Shown here: in pieces, positions 56,732 through 64,000 of the stretch
How the letters are laid out: each line of letters opens with the position of its first letter
Numbering within the stretch: the first letter of the stretch is position 1
Source of the DNA: Propionibacteriales bacterium
GTDB taxonomy: Bacteria > Actinomycetota > Actinomycetes > Propionibacteriales > Nocardioidaceae
Assembly (NCBI GenBank): GCA_026392465.1
Contig: JAPLCA010000008.1
Span: 124,001-188,000 of the forward strand
Length of the DNA: 64,000 nucleotides
Direction: 5' to 3'
The notes under the pieces: generated by a model
Told to the model about the DNA's origin: nothing
Seen by the model: only the letters and a program-made list of their open reading frames with translations
Databases searched by the model: none
Position numbers and translations under genes: made by a program

Positions 56732-58140
56732 GCGACCTCCGGCCAGGTCAGGTCCGCGTCGAGGGCCTGACCTGGCGCCCGCTCGGTCGTCGCCACCCGG
56801 TCGTCGCCGGTCTCGACGTGCGCGTCGACCCCGGCGAGCGGGTGATGCTGCTCGGCCCGAGCGGCGCGGGGAAGTCCACGCTGCTCCACGCGCTCGTCGG
56901 CGCCCTCGGCACCACGTTGTCGGGCGACCTGACCGGCACGGTCGAGGTCGGCGGGGTCCTCGGCTTCGTCCCCCAGGCACCGGGCGACGCGGTGGTGGCC
57001 GAGCGGATCGGCCGCGACGTCGCCTTCGGGCCGGAGAACCGCGCCCTCGCCCGACCGGAGATCTGGGCCCGTGTCGACCGCGCCCTGGCCGACGTCGGCC
57101 TGACCTACGGCCGGGAGCACCCGACGTCGGCGCTCTCCGGCGGCGAGCTGCAGCGTCTGGCCCTCGCCGGAGCCTTGGCCGTCGAGCCCGACGTGCTGCT
57201 GCTGGACGAGCCGACGTCGATGCTCGACCCCGACCACGCCGCGTCGGTGCGCGAGGCCGTGCGCCGGACCGTGGCCGCCCGCGGTGCCACGCTGCTGGTC
57301 GTCGAGCACCGCATGGGTCCGTGGCTCGACCTCGTCGACCGGGTGCTGGTGCTCGGGCGCGACGGCGCCCTCCTGGCCGACGTGTCTCCCGACGTGCTCG
57401 TGAGCGACCACGGCGAGGCGATGGGTCGGCTCGGGCTGTGGATGCCGGGCCTGCCCGCGCCCACGCCCCTGGAGGTCGATCCCCGGCTGGTCGCGCCCGC
57501 CTCGCGGGCGACGTCCGTGGTGGCGCAGGACCTCGTCGTCGACCTGACCAGCCGGTCGATGCGCGGCGTCGCGCGGACCCGCGCGCTCGACGGCGTGCAC
57601 GCCCGGCTCGACCCCGGGCGGCTCGCGGCCGTCACGGGGCCGAGCGGTGCCGGCAAGTCGACGTTGCTCGCCGCGCTCGGTGGCCTGCTCGTGCCGACGT
57701 CGGGAACCGTGTCCCCCTCACGTCACCGGCTCCGCAGCCGGGAGCTGGCGGCACAGGTCGGCTGGGCGTCACAGGTCCCCGAGCACGGGTTCGTCGCCGC
57801 GACCGTGCGCGAGGAGGTCGCGCTCACCGCCGGCCGGACCGGGCGCACCGTCGACGTCGACGCCCTGCTGGACGTCGTCAGCCTGGGTGCGCTGGCGTCC
57901 ACGCACCCGTTCCGGCTCTCGGGCGGCGAGCAGCGACGGGTCTCGATGCTGACGGCCGTCGCCCACCGTCCGGAGGTCGTGCTGCTCGACGAGCCGACCG
58001 TGGGTCAGGACCGGGACACGTGGGCGGCCGTGGTCGGGCTCGCGCTCGCCGCGGCGGGCGAGGGCGCCGTGGTCGCCGCGGCCACCCACGACGCCGACGT
58101 CGTCGACCTGGCGGCCGAGCGGGTGGAGGTGGCCCCATGA
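56728..58140 (+). CDS. ykoD: ECF transporter double ATPase (EcfA-EcfA fusion, YkoD type)
   Basis: 470 aa with two ABC domains: Walker A GPSGAGKST near residues 43 and 303, signatures LSGGELQRL and LSGGEQRRVSM, Walker B LLLDEPTSMLD and LLDEPTVGQD. No ATG, GTG or TTG is available near the expected start; CTG 56728 overlaps the YkoE stop (CTGA) like the ATGA couplings elsewhere, so a CTG start is probable. It powers the ECF importer for the thiamine precursor. Confidence 0.9.
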   Translation: MSDLRPGQVRVEGLTWRPLGRRHPVVAGLDVRVDPGERVMLLGPSGAGKSTLLHALVGALGTTLSGDLTGTVEVGGVLGFVPQAPGDAVVAERIGRDVAFGPENRALARPEIWARVDRALADVGLTYGREHPTSALSGGELQRLALAGALAVEPDVLLLDEPTSMLDPDHAASVREAVRRTVAARGATLLVVEHRMGPWLDLVDRVLVLGRDGALLADVSPDVLVSDHGEAMGRLGLWMPGLPAPTPLEVDPRLVAPASRATSVVAQDLVVDLTSRSMRGVARTRALDGVHARLDPGRLAAVTGPSGAGKSTLLAALGGLLVPTSGTVSPSRHRLRSRELAAQVGWASQVPEHGFVAATVREEVALTAGRTGRTVDVDALLDVVSLGALASTHPFRLSGGEQRRVSMLTAVAHRPEVVLLDEPTVGQDRDTWAAVVGLALAAAGEGAVVAAATHDADVVDLAAERVEVAP

Positions 58141-58826
58141 GACGCGTCCTGGCTCGGACGAACCCGCTGGCCCTGATGTGGATCGGGGTGGCGGCACTGC
58201 TCGGCTCCTTCGCCGTCCGCGACCTTCCGTCCGCCGTCGCCGCGGCCACGGGGTGGGCCCTTGCCGGCCTCCTCGTCCTGCCGTCCTGGCGCTACCCGGT
58301 GGCGTGCCTCGCACTGTGCGGCGTGTCCGCGGGTCTGGTGGCCTACTCGGCCTGGCGGCTCGGCAACCCCGACCACGCGCCGGTGGCGGCGCTGCGGATC
58401 CTGGTGCTCGCCTGGCCGGGGGCGGTGGTCGTCGCGTTCGTCGACCTGTCCGACCTGGGGGACGAGCTCGCCCAGCGGCTCCACCTGCCCGATCGTCCGG
58501 TGGCGGCCTTCGTCGCGTCGCTGCAGCGGGTGTCCGGCTTCGGCGTGACCCTGCAGCAGGTGCTCCGCGCCCGCCGCGTGCGCGGCGCGGGTCCGCACGG
58601 TCCGGCGTCCGCAGTGCGGCACGCCGGGTCGGTCACCTTCGCCATGCTGGCCGCCGCGCTGCGCGACGCCGGGCGGACGTCGATCGCGATGGACGCCCGC
58701 GGGTTCGCGACCGCGACGCGACGGACCTGGGCCCAGGGGGTGCCATGGACCGTGCGCGACACCGCCGTCGTCGTGGTCGCGACCCTGCTGGCGCTCGTGC
58801 CCGTGGTCGCACGCGTCCTGACGTAG
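58137..58826 (+). CDS. ykoC: ECF transporter T component (EcfT/YkoC)
   Basis: 229 aa, five TM helices. The Ala-Arg-Gly-type coupling motifs are RARRVRGAG and AMDARGF, both needed to dock on the two ATPase halves. ATG 58137 overlaps the ATPase stop (ATGA). It completes a TPP-riboswitch-controlled YkoEDC importer. Confidence 0.9.
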   Translation: MRRVLARTNPLALMWIGVAALLGSFAVRDLPSAVAAATGWALAGLLVLPSWRYPVACLALCGVSAGLVAYSAWRLGNPDHAPVAALRILVLAWPGAVVVAFVDLSDLGDELAQRLHLPDRPVAAFVASLQRVSGFGVTLQQVLRARRVRGAGPHGPASAVRHAGSVTFAMLAAALRDAGRTSIAMDARGFATATRRTWAQGVPWTVRDTAVVVVATLLALVPVVARVLT

Positions 58827-58859
58827 GTCGCGGGGGTGCACAAAGCGGACGAGGTCGTC

Positions 58860-58887
58860 TAGGCTGCGAACTAAGCAAGCGCTTAGT
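58860..58887 (+). promoter_or_regulatory. Promoter and operator of the MaoC operon
   Basis: TAGGCT (58860-58865) is the -10. ACTAAGCAAGCGCTTAGT (58870-58887), a 7-4-7 perfect palindrome, covers the expected transcription start. This layout is typical of TetR-family repression of lipid catabolism; the regulator gene is not in the window. Confidence 0.7.
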
Positions 58888-58923
58888 CGTCGCCCGAGGG
58901 CGACCTGTCCCGGAGGTAGTCCC

Positions 58924-59382
58924 ATGGCCCGCGTGTTCGACAGTCTCGACGACTTCAAGGCAGCTGCCGGGCAGGAGCTCGGCACCAGCGACTGGGTCAC
59001 CGTGACGCAGGAGCAGATCAACACCTTCGCCGACGCCACCGGCGACCACCAGTGGATCCACGTCGACCCCGAGCGCGCCGCGTCCGGCCCGTTCGGCGGC
59101 ACGATCGCCCACGGCTACCTGACGCTGTCGCTGCTGCCGGTGTTCTCGGAGAACATCTACGCGGTCAACGGCCTGGCCATGGGTGTGAACTACGGCGCCA
59201 ACAAGGTGCGCTTCCCGAACCCGGTCCCCGTCGACTCGCGGCTGCGCGCGACGGCGACGCTCAAGGAGACGAGCGACATCCCGATCGGCACCCAGGCCGT
59301 CATCACGTTCGTCGTCGAGCGCGAGGGCGCGGAGAAGCCGGTCTGCATCGCCGAGGTCGTCTACGTGATGGCGGCGGCCTGA
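58924..59382 (+). CDS. MaoC-family (R)-specific enoyl-CoA hydratase
   Basis: 152 aa single hot-dog domain. FADATGDHQWIHVDPERA with GPFGGTIAHGYLTLSLLP is the hydratase-2 motif with catalytic Asp and His. GGAGG lies just upstream. It is followed immediately by an acyl-CoA dehydrogenase and an SDR gene, so it likely acts in one CoA-ester degradation route. Confidence 0.9.
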   Translation: MARVFDSLDDFKAAAGQELGTSDWVTVTQEQINTFADATGDHQWIHVDPERAASGPFGGTIAHGYLTLSLLPVFSENIYAVNGLAMGVNYGANKVRFPNPVPVDSRLRATATLKETSDIPIGTQAVITFVVEREGAEKPVCIAEVVYVMAAA

Positions 59383-59383
59383 C

Positions 59384-60610
59384 ATGCACTTCGCCTTCGA
59401 CGAGACCACCACGGAGCTGATCGCGAAGCTCGAGGCCTTCATGGACGAGGCCGTCTACCCGGCCGAGGCCGAGGCCGCCGAGCAGATCGAGGCCCTCTAC
59501 GCCGAGGACCGCTGGGACCCGCCGGCCGTACTGGACAGCCTCAAGGCCGAGGCGCGCGAGCGCGGCCTCTGGAACTTCTTCCTCGCCGGCCACCCGGAGC
59601 GCGGCGGCCTGACGAACCTGCAGTACGCGCCGCTCGCCGAGATCACGGGTCGCTCCATCCAGCTCGCGCCCGCCGCGCTCAACTGCGCCGCGCCCGACAC
59701 GGGCAACATGGAGGTGCTGACCATGTTCGGCACCCCGGAGCAGAAGGAGCAGTGGCTCGAGCCGCTGCTGGAGGGCGAGATCCGCTCGGCGTTCGCCATG
59801 ACCGAGCCCGACGTCGCCTCCTCCGACGCCACCAACATCGAGCTGTCGATCGTGCGCGACGGCGACGAGTACGTCATCAACGGTCGCAAGTGGTGGATCA
59901 CCGGCGCGATGAACCCGAACTGCCGCGTCTTCATCGTCATGGGCAAGACCGACCCGTCGGCCGAGCGGCACCGCCAGCAGTCGATGATCCTCGTCCCGCG
60001 CGACACCCCCGGCCTCGAGGTCGTGCGCGGCATGCACGTGTTCGGCTACCACGACCGCGACCACGGCGGCCACGCCGAGCTGCGGTTCACCGACGTCCGC
60101 GTGCCCGCGACGAACCTCATCGGCGGCGAGGGCGAGGGCTTCGCGATCGCGCAGGCGCGGCTCGGGCCCGGGCGCATCCACCACTGCATGCGCTCCATCG
60201 GCATCGCCGAGCGCGCCGTCGAGTACATGTGCGAGCGGGCGCTGAGCCGCACCACCTTCGGCAAGCCGATCGCCCAGCAGGGCGTCGTGCAGGACTGGAT
60301 CGCGGAGTCGCGCGTGCGGCTGGAGCAGCTGCGCCTGCTGACGCTCAAGACCGCGTGGCTCATGGACACCGTCGGCAACCGCGGGGCCCACAAGGAGATC
60401 CAAGCGATCAAGATCGCGACGCCGCAGACGGTCGAGTGGATCCTCGACAAGGCCATCCAGGTGCACGGCGCGGGCGGTCTCAGCCAGGACTTCCCGCTCG
60501 CGGAGATGTTCGCCGGCATCCGCACCCTGCGCTTCGCCGACGGCCCCGACGAGGTGCACAAGGCCTCCCTCGCCCGTGCCGAGCTGAAGAAGTACGCGGC
60601 TCGCGGATGA
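59384..60610 (+). CDS. Acyl-CoA dehydrogenase
   Basis: 408 aa standard ACAD: FAMTEPDVASSDATNIELSI flavin loop, WWITGAMNPNCRVF, and the C-terminal IQVHGAGGLSQDFPLAEMFAGIRTLRFADGPDEVH that marks the ACAD10/11-like subgroup. It oxidises an acyl-CoA and donates electrons to ETF. ATG 59384 comes 1 bp after the hydratase stop. Substrate chain type is not predictable. Confidence 0.9.
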   Translation: MHFAFDETTTELIAKLEAFMDEAVYPAEAEAAEQIEALYAEDRWDPPAVLDSLKAEARERGLWNFFLAGHPERGGLTNLQYAPLAEITGRSIQLAPAALNCAAPDTGNMEVLTMFGTPEQKEQWLEPLLEGEIRSAFAMTEPDVASSDATNIELSIVRDGDEYVINGRKWWITGAMNPNCRVFIVMGKTDPSAERHRQQSMILVPRDTPGLEVVRGMHVFGYHDRDHGGHAELRFTDVRVPATNLIGGEGEGFAIAQARLGPGRIHHCMRSIGIAERAVEYMCERALSRTTFGKPIAQQGVVQDWIAESRVRLEQLRLLTLKTAWLMDTVGNRGAHKEIQAIKIATPQTVEWILDKAIQVHGAGGLSQDFPLAEMFAGIRTLRFADGPDEVHKASLARAELKKYAARG

Positions 60611-60623
60611 GGGTGGTACGACG

Positions 60624-61445
60624 ATGAAGGTGCAGGGCGCGGCTGCCGTCGTCACGGGTGCGGCCGGCGGCATCTGCCTCGCGGTGGCGCGGGCGCTGCT
60701 CGAGCGCGGTGCCGCCTCGGTCGTGCTGGCCGACCTCGACGGCGACCGGCTCTCCGACGCGGCCTCCGCGCTGGGCGAGGAGTTCGGCGAGCGGGTGCTG
60801 CACCGGGCGGCCGACGTGACGGCGGAGATCGGCGTCGCCGCCGTGCTGCAGACGTCGCCGACTCCCGTCGACCTCTACGTCGCGAACGCCGGCGTGTTCC
60901 AGGGGTTCGGGCTCGACGCGTCGCCGCAGGACTGGGCGGCGTCGTGGGAGGTCAACGTGATGGCGCACGTGGCGGCGGCGCGGGCGCTCGTGCCGCAGTG
61001 GTTGGAGCGGGGCGCGACGGACGGCCCGGCGGGCTGCTTCGTGAGCGTGGCGTCGGCGGCGGGCCTGCTGACCCAGCTGGGCTCGCCCACCTACTCGGTG
61101 ACCAAGCACGCCGCCGTCGGCTTCGCGGAGTGGCTGGCGGCCACCTACGGCGACCGCGGCGTCCAGGTGACGACGGCATGCCCGATGGGCGTGCGCACGG
61201 CGATGCTCGAGGAGGGCGAGACCTCGACCGACGCCGACGCGCGCCTCGGCATGCGGGCGGTCACGTCGGCGGGCGAGGCGCTCGACGCGTCCGACGTCGC
61301 CGCCACGATCCTCGACGCGGTCGAGGCCGGCCGCTTCCAGGCCCTGCCCCACCCCGAGGTCGCCACGATGTGGGCCCAGAAGGCGTCCGACCCCGACCGC
61401 TGGGTCGCCGGCATGCAGCGCTACCGCCGCACCCTCGAGTCCTGA
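60624..61445 (+). CDS. SDR family dehydrogenase
   Basis: 273 aa. The glycine loop is VTGAAGGICLAVA, in which the last Gly of the usual TGxxxGIG is Cys; VANAGV, SVASAAG and the catalytic YSVTKHAA are normal. PGxxT is replaced by CPMGVRTAML. It is probably a hydroxyacyl-CoA or alcohol dehydrogenase in the MaoC/ACAD operon, 13 bp downstream of the dehydrogenase. Confidence 0.85.
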   Translation: MKVQGAAAVVTGAAGGICLAVARALLERGAASVVLADLDGDRLSDAASALGEEFGERVLHRAADVTAEIGVAAVLQTSPTPVDLYVANAGVFQGFGLDASPQDWAASWEVNVMAHVAAARALVPQWLERGATDGPAGCFVSVASAAGLLTQLGSPTYSVTKHAAVGFAEWLAATYGDRGVQVTTACPMGVRTAMLEEGETSTDADARLGMRAVTSAGEALDASDVAATILDAVEAGRFQALPHPEVATMWAQKASDPDRWVAGMQRYRRTLES

Positions 61446-61495
61446 ACCCCACCCCGCCCCCACCCACCCCCACCCACCCCCGCCATCCCCGATCC

Positions 61496-61562
61496 CCGCG
61501 TTTTGCGGACTTGGTGACGGTTTCCGCCGGACAAACCGTCACCAAGTCCGCACAACGCGGGG
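61496..61562. repeat. 29-bp-stem inverted repeat after the lipid operon
   Basis: The left arm ends GACTTGGTGACGGTTT and the right arm begins AAACCGTCACCAAGTC; 29 paired bases with a single mismatch around a 9-nt CCGCCGGAC loop. It lies 51 bp after the SDR stop, following a C-rich CCCCCACCCA tract. A terminator is possible, but the length suggests a small inverted-repeat element. Confidence 0.75.
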
Positions 61563-61611
61563 AGGGGCCGAGGGTGTGGGGTGGGCGGGCGGGGTCGGTA
61601 GGGTCGCGGCC

Positions 61612-61995
61612 ATGAAGATCGGACCCGGCCTCGTGGTGCCCGCCCTCGCCGAGCTCGTCGTGCTGGCGCTCTACGTCACCGACGTGCTGGGCGACGTCCC
61701 GTGGCCCGACGGCTTCGTCCTGCCGGGGCGTGTCCTGCTCGTCGTGGCGGCCCTCGTCGTCGCCGGCATCTGCTACCAGGCGTGGGCGACGGTCACCGCC
61801 GAGCAGCGCACCCCGCTGGTGCACGCCGCGGCCGCTGCGTCGCTGGTCGGCGGGGCCGCGCTGACGTCGGCCGTCTTCTCCGCGCCCGAGGGCGCGCTGC
61901 TCGGCGCGCACGCCCTCGCGACGCTCGGCACGGCCGCGCTCGTCGCCGCCGTCGTCTGCCACCAGATGACGACCGCCCGCCGCAGCCTCGGCTGA
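61612..61995 (+). CDS. Small hypothetical membrane protein, 127 aa
   Basis: ATG 61612 is 7 nt after TAGGGT, a plausible -10, so the message may be leaderless. Four TM helices: GLVVPALAELVVLALYVTDVLG, VLLVVAALVVAGICYQAW, LVHAAAAASLVGGAALTSAVF, ALATLGTAALVAAVVCHQM. I do not recognise the family. It is followed by a strong terminator shared with the convergent phoX-like gene. Confidence 0.68.
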   Translation: MKIGPGLVVPALAELVVLALYVTDVLGDVPWPDGFVLPGRVLLVVAALVVAGICYQAWATVTAEQRTPLVHAAAAASLVGGAALTSAVFSAPEGALLGAHALATLGTAALVAAVVCHQMTTARRSLG

Positions 61996-62032
61996 GTCGC
62001 CGCCGCACGACGCAGACCTCGCCTCTGACGCG

Positions 62033-62067
62033 ACGACGCCCCGCCCGTGACCCGGGCGGGGCGTCGT
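62033..62067. terminator. Bidirectional terminator hairpin
   Basis: A 15-bp perfect stem (ACGACGCCCCGCCCG with its complement) and 5-nt TGACC loop lie between the convergent membrane-protein and phosphatase genes. Confidence 0.88.
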
Positions 62068-62086
62068 GCTCGGCGCCGGTGGGAGA

Positions 62087-64000
62087 TCAGGCGCCGATGT
62101 CGCCGCCGTCCTTGCGTCGCACGAGGGCGATCGCCGGACGGGGCAGGGAGGTGCCGCCGTCGGGCCAGTGGGACGCCGGCGCGTCCGCGGTGGCGCCGTC
62201 CTTCTCGCCCGGGTGCTGGACGCAGACCAGGACGCGCTTGCGCTGCACGACGGGACCGCAGGTCTCCGCACCGAACGGCACCGTGAGGAACTGACGGGTC
62301 AGGCCGCGGTCACGACCCTCCACCGCCACGCCGAACAGGCCGTCGTTCGAGCCGAGCGCGTTGCCGTCCGTGGAGATCCACAGGTTCCCGTGCCGGTCGA
62401 ACGCGACGTTGTCGGGGCAGGAGATCGGCGAGACCTGCGACTTGTCGTAGCCGCCGAAGTACGTCGACGCGTCGTTCGGGTCGCCGCACACGAGCAGCAG
62501 GTTCCACTCGAAACGGGTCGACGCGCTGTCGTTGCGACGCTCCGTCAGCTCCAGCACGTGGCCGTTCTTGTTGGCCTTGCGCGGGTTGGCCTCGTCGGGG
62601 CCGGCCTTGCCGGACGCGCCGCGGTTGGAGTTGTTCGTGAGGGCGACGTAGACCTTGCCGCTCACGGGGCTCGGCTCGACGTCCTCCGGACGGTCCATCT
62701 TGGTGGCGCCCACCTGGTCGGCGGCCAGGCGCGTGAACAGGAGCACCTCCTCGGCGGTGAAGCCCTGGACGAACGAGCGGTCGCCGCTCACGAGCGGGAT
62801 CCAGGCGCCGGAGCCGTCGAACTGCCCGTCCTTGGGCAGCGTGCCGGAGCCGTCAATCTGCGCGGACGGCGAGTCGCCGGTGAGGCGGGCGACGTAGAGC
62901 GTGCCGTGGTCCAGCAGCGTGTCGTTGTGACGCTTCGCGGCGCGCGAGGTGCCCTTCTTGACCTTGTCGCGCGAGACGAACTTGTAGAGGTAGTCGAAGC
63001 GCTCGTCGTCGCCCATGTAGACCGCGACGCGACCGTCCTTCGTGATCCGCGGCGTCGCGGCCTCGTGCTTGAAGCGGCCGAGGGCGGTGCGCTTGCGCGG
63101 CGTCGACGTCGGGTCGTAGGGGTCGATCTCGACGATCCAGCCGAAGCGGTTGACCTCGTTCGGCTCGACGGTCAGGTCGAAGCGCTCGTCGAACTTCTCC
63201 CACTGGCGGGTGGTCGCGTTGCCGGACACGCCGTAGCGGGCGAGCCGCTGGGCCGTCGTCGGGTCGGTGACCTGGGCCGCGTTGGCGAAGTACTGGTTGA
63301 AGTTCTCCTCGGCCGTCAGCCAGGTGCCCCACGGGGTGGTGCCGCCGGCGCAGTTGTTGAGCGTCCCCAGCACCGTGCGGCCCCTCGGGTCGGCCTTGGT
63401 GCGCACGAGCGCGTGGCCGGCGACCGGACCGGTGAGCACGAACCGCGACTGCGTGTGGAAGCGGCGGTTGAGGCGGTGCCCGACGACCGGCTTGAGCGAG
63501 CCGGAGCGGGTCTCCTGCACCGTGACGACCGACAGGCCGTGCGCGGCCCACGACGTCTCGACCTGCTCCTTGGTCGGGTTGGCCGCGTCGTAGCCGGGGT
63601 ACATCATCTCCTCGGTCGTGTACTCGTGGTTGGCCACGAGCAGCTGCGTGCCGCGGGCGAGCGGCAGCAGGGCGAGGAAGTCGTTGTTGAAGCCGAACTG
63701 GCGACGCTGCGCCGCGCCGCTCTGGGTGGTCGGCGACCAGCGCGGCGAGTCCTTGAACAGCGGGTCGCCCCAGCGGATCACGACGTCCTGCGTGTAGCCC
63801 TCGGGGACGCTGACGGCGTCGGCGGTGTTGGGCGCGACCGGACGGAACCGCAGGCCGAGCGGGCCCTTCTTCACGGTCGAGGAGGCGGGACCGCCCTTCG
63901 CGGCGGGCAGGCTGACGGGGGCGGCGGCCACGGGGCCGGCGAACGCGGCGGTGGCGGCGGTCGCGGCACCGATGACGGCACCGGCGCGCAGCACGCCGCG
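62087..64000 (-). CDS. phoX: PhoX-family (DUF839) alkaline phosphatase, 5' end beyond window
   Basis: 637 residues are visible; the start lies outside the window. The sequence RGVLRAGAVIGAATAATAAFAG at the window edge looks like the end of a Tat signal peptide. VPEGYTQDVVIRWGDPLF, NNDFLALLPL, NCAGGTTPWGTWLTAEENFNQYF and VAFDRHGNLWISTD are PhoX/DUF839 hallmarks with Ca/Fe-binding acidic residues. It is a secreted phosphomonoesterase for phosphate scavenging. Confidence 0.9.
   Translation of the reverse strand, partial: RGVLRAGAVIGAATAATAAFAGPVAAAPVSLPAAKGGPASSTVKKGPLGLRFRPVAPNTADAVSVPEGYTQDVVIRWGDPLFKDSPRWSPTTQSGAAQRRQFGFNNDFLALLPLARGTQLLVANHEYTTEEMMYPGYDAANPTKEQVETSWAAHGLSVVTVQETRSGSLKPVVGHRLNRRFHTQSRFVLTGPVAGHALVRTKADPRGRTVLGTLNNCAGGTTPWGTWLTAEENFNQYFANAAQVTDPTTAQRLARYGVSGNATTRQWEKFDERFDLTVEPNEVNRFGWIVEIDPYDPTSTPRKRTALGRFKHEAATPRITKDGRVAVYMGDDERFDYLYKFVSRDKVKKGTSRAAKRHNDTLLDHGTLYVARLTGDSPSAQIDGSGTLPKDGQFDGSGAWIPLVSGDRSFVQGFTAEEVLLFTRLAADQVGATKMDRPEDVEPSPVSGKVYVALTNNSNRGASGKAGPDEANPRKANKNGHVLELTERRNDSASTRFEWNLLLVCGDPNDASTYFGGYDKSQVSPISCPDNVAFDRHGNLWISTDGNALGSNDGLFGVAVEGRDRGLTRQFLTVPFGAETCGPVVQRKRVLVCVQHPGEKDGATADAPASHWPDGGTSLPRPAIALVRRKDGGDIGA

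Overview
This 64 kb window is very GC-rich with dense actinobacterial gene packing: ATGA/GTGA stop-start overlaps, many GTG starts, TANNNT-type -10 elements sitting 6-8 nt before the start codon (probable leaderless mRNAs), a mycothiol-dependent-type enzyme, and an EtfD-like iron-sulfur protein. The gene content suggests a Nocardioidaceae-like soil or aquatic actinobacterium such as Nocardioides or Aeromicrobium. This assignment is inferred from gene content only. It looks like core or accessory chromosome; no plasmid, phage or CRISPR module is seen.

1-29 kb is a nitrogen and one-carbon scavenging region. It begins with purine catabolism (xdhC fragment, guanine deaminase) and a four-gene ABC importer of unknown substrate. 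Next is an IclR-controlled block that should take glycine betaine stepwise to glycine: a three-component Rieske oxygenase, a GcvT-fused dimethylglycine/sarcosine dehydrogenase and a monomeric sarcosine-oxidase-type enzyme. At 24.5-27.4 kb a cupin-dmmA-reductase-DUF3445 operon encodes a haem-dependent dimethylamine monooxygenase, followed by amtB-glnK. Two operator-like motifs link parts of this region: GTTGC-N7-GCAAC on both sides of the iclR gene, and GTTTC(A/G)TC upstream of guaD/xdhC, the ABC importer and the dmm operon. Between these lie fatty-acid genes (a 625-aa acyl-CoA dehydrogenase, an enoyl-CoA hydratase), two LysR regulators, an exporter and small membrane proteins.

29-41 kb carries tRNA-Gly(CCC), an arsenic resistance locus (arsR, acr3, arsC), an mtnP-epimerase pair, and a tightly overlapping operon GT2 - DUF2064 - methyltransferase - membrane molybdopterin oxidoreductase - membrane protein. 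I know no defined pathway for this set and consider it the best candidate for an undescribed system. dcd and the pseudouridine salvage pair psuG-psuK follow.

41-56 kb holds a matrixin-like protease, a chymotrypsin-like secreted protease with tiny membrane peptides behind it, a metallo-beta-lactamase-fold hydrolase, a 1047-aa EtfD-like protein with an internally duplicated acidic tail, an MFS transporter whose last codons lie in an intergenic repeat, a Nudix/DUF4916 gene, a GPP34 gene, an ankyrin protein and a 1227-aa secreted hydrolase with Ig-like repeats.

56-64 kb has a TPP riboswitch controlling an ECF transporter for a thiamine precursor (YkoE-D-C), a MaoC/acyl-CoA dehydrogenase/SDR lipid operon behind a palindromic operator, and the 3' part of a PhoX-type phosphatase. 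A family of about 155-bp nested inverted repeats occurs at 14.5 and 48.3 kb.
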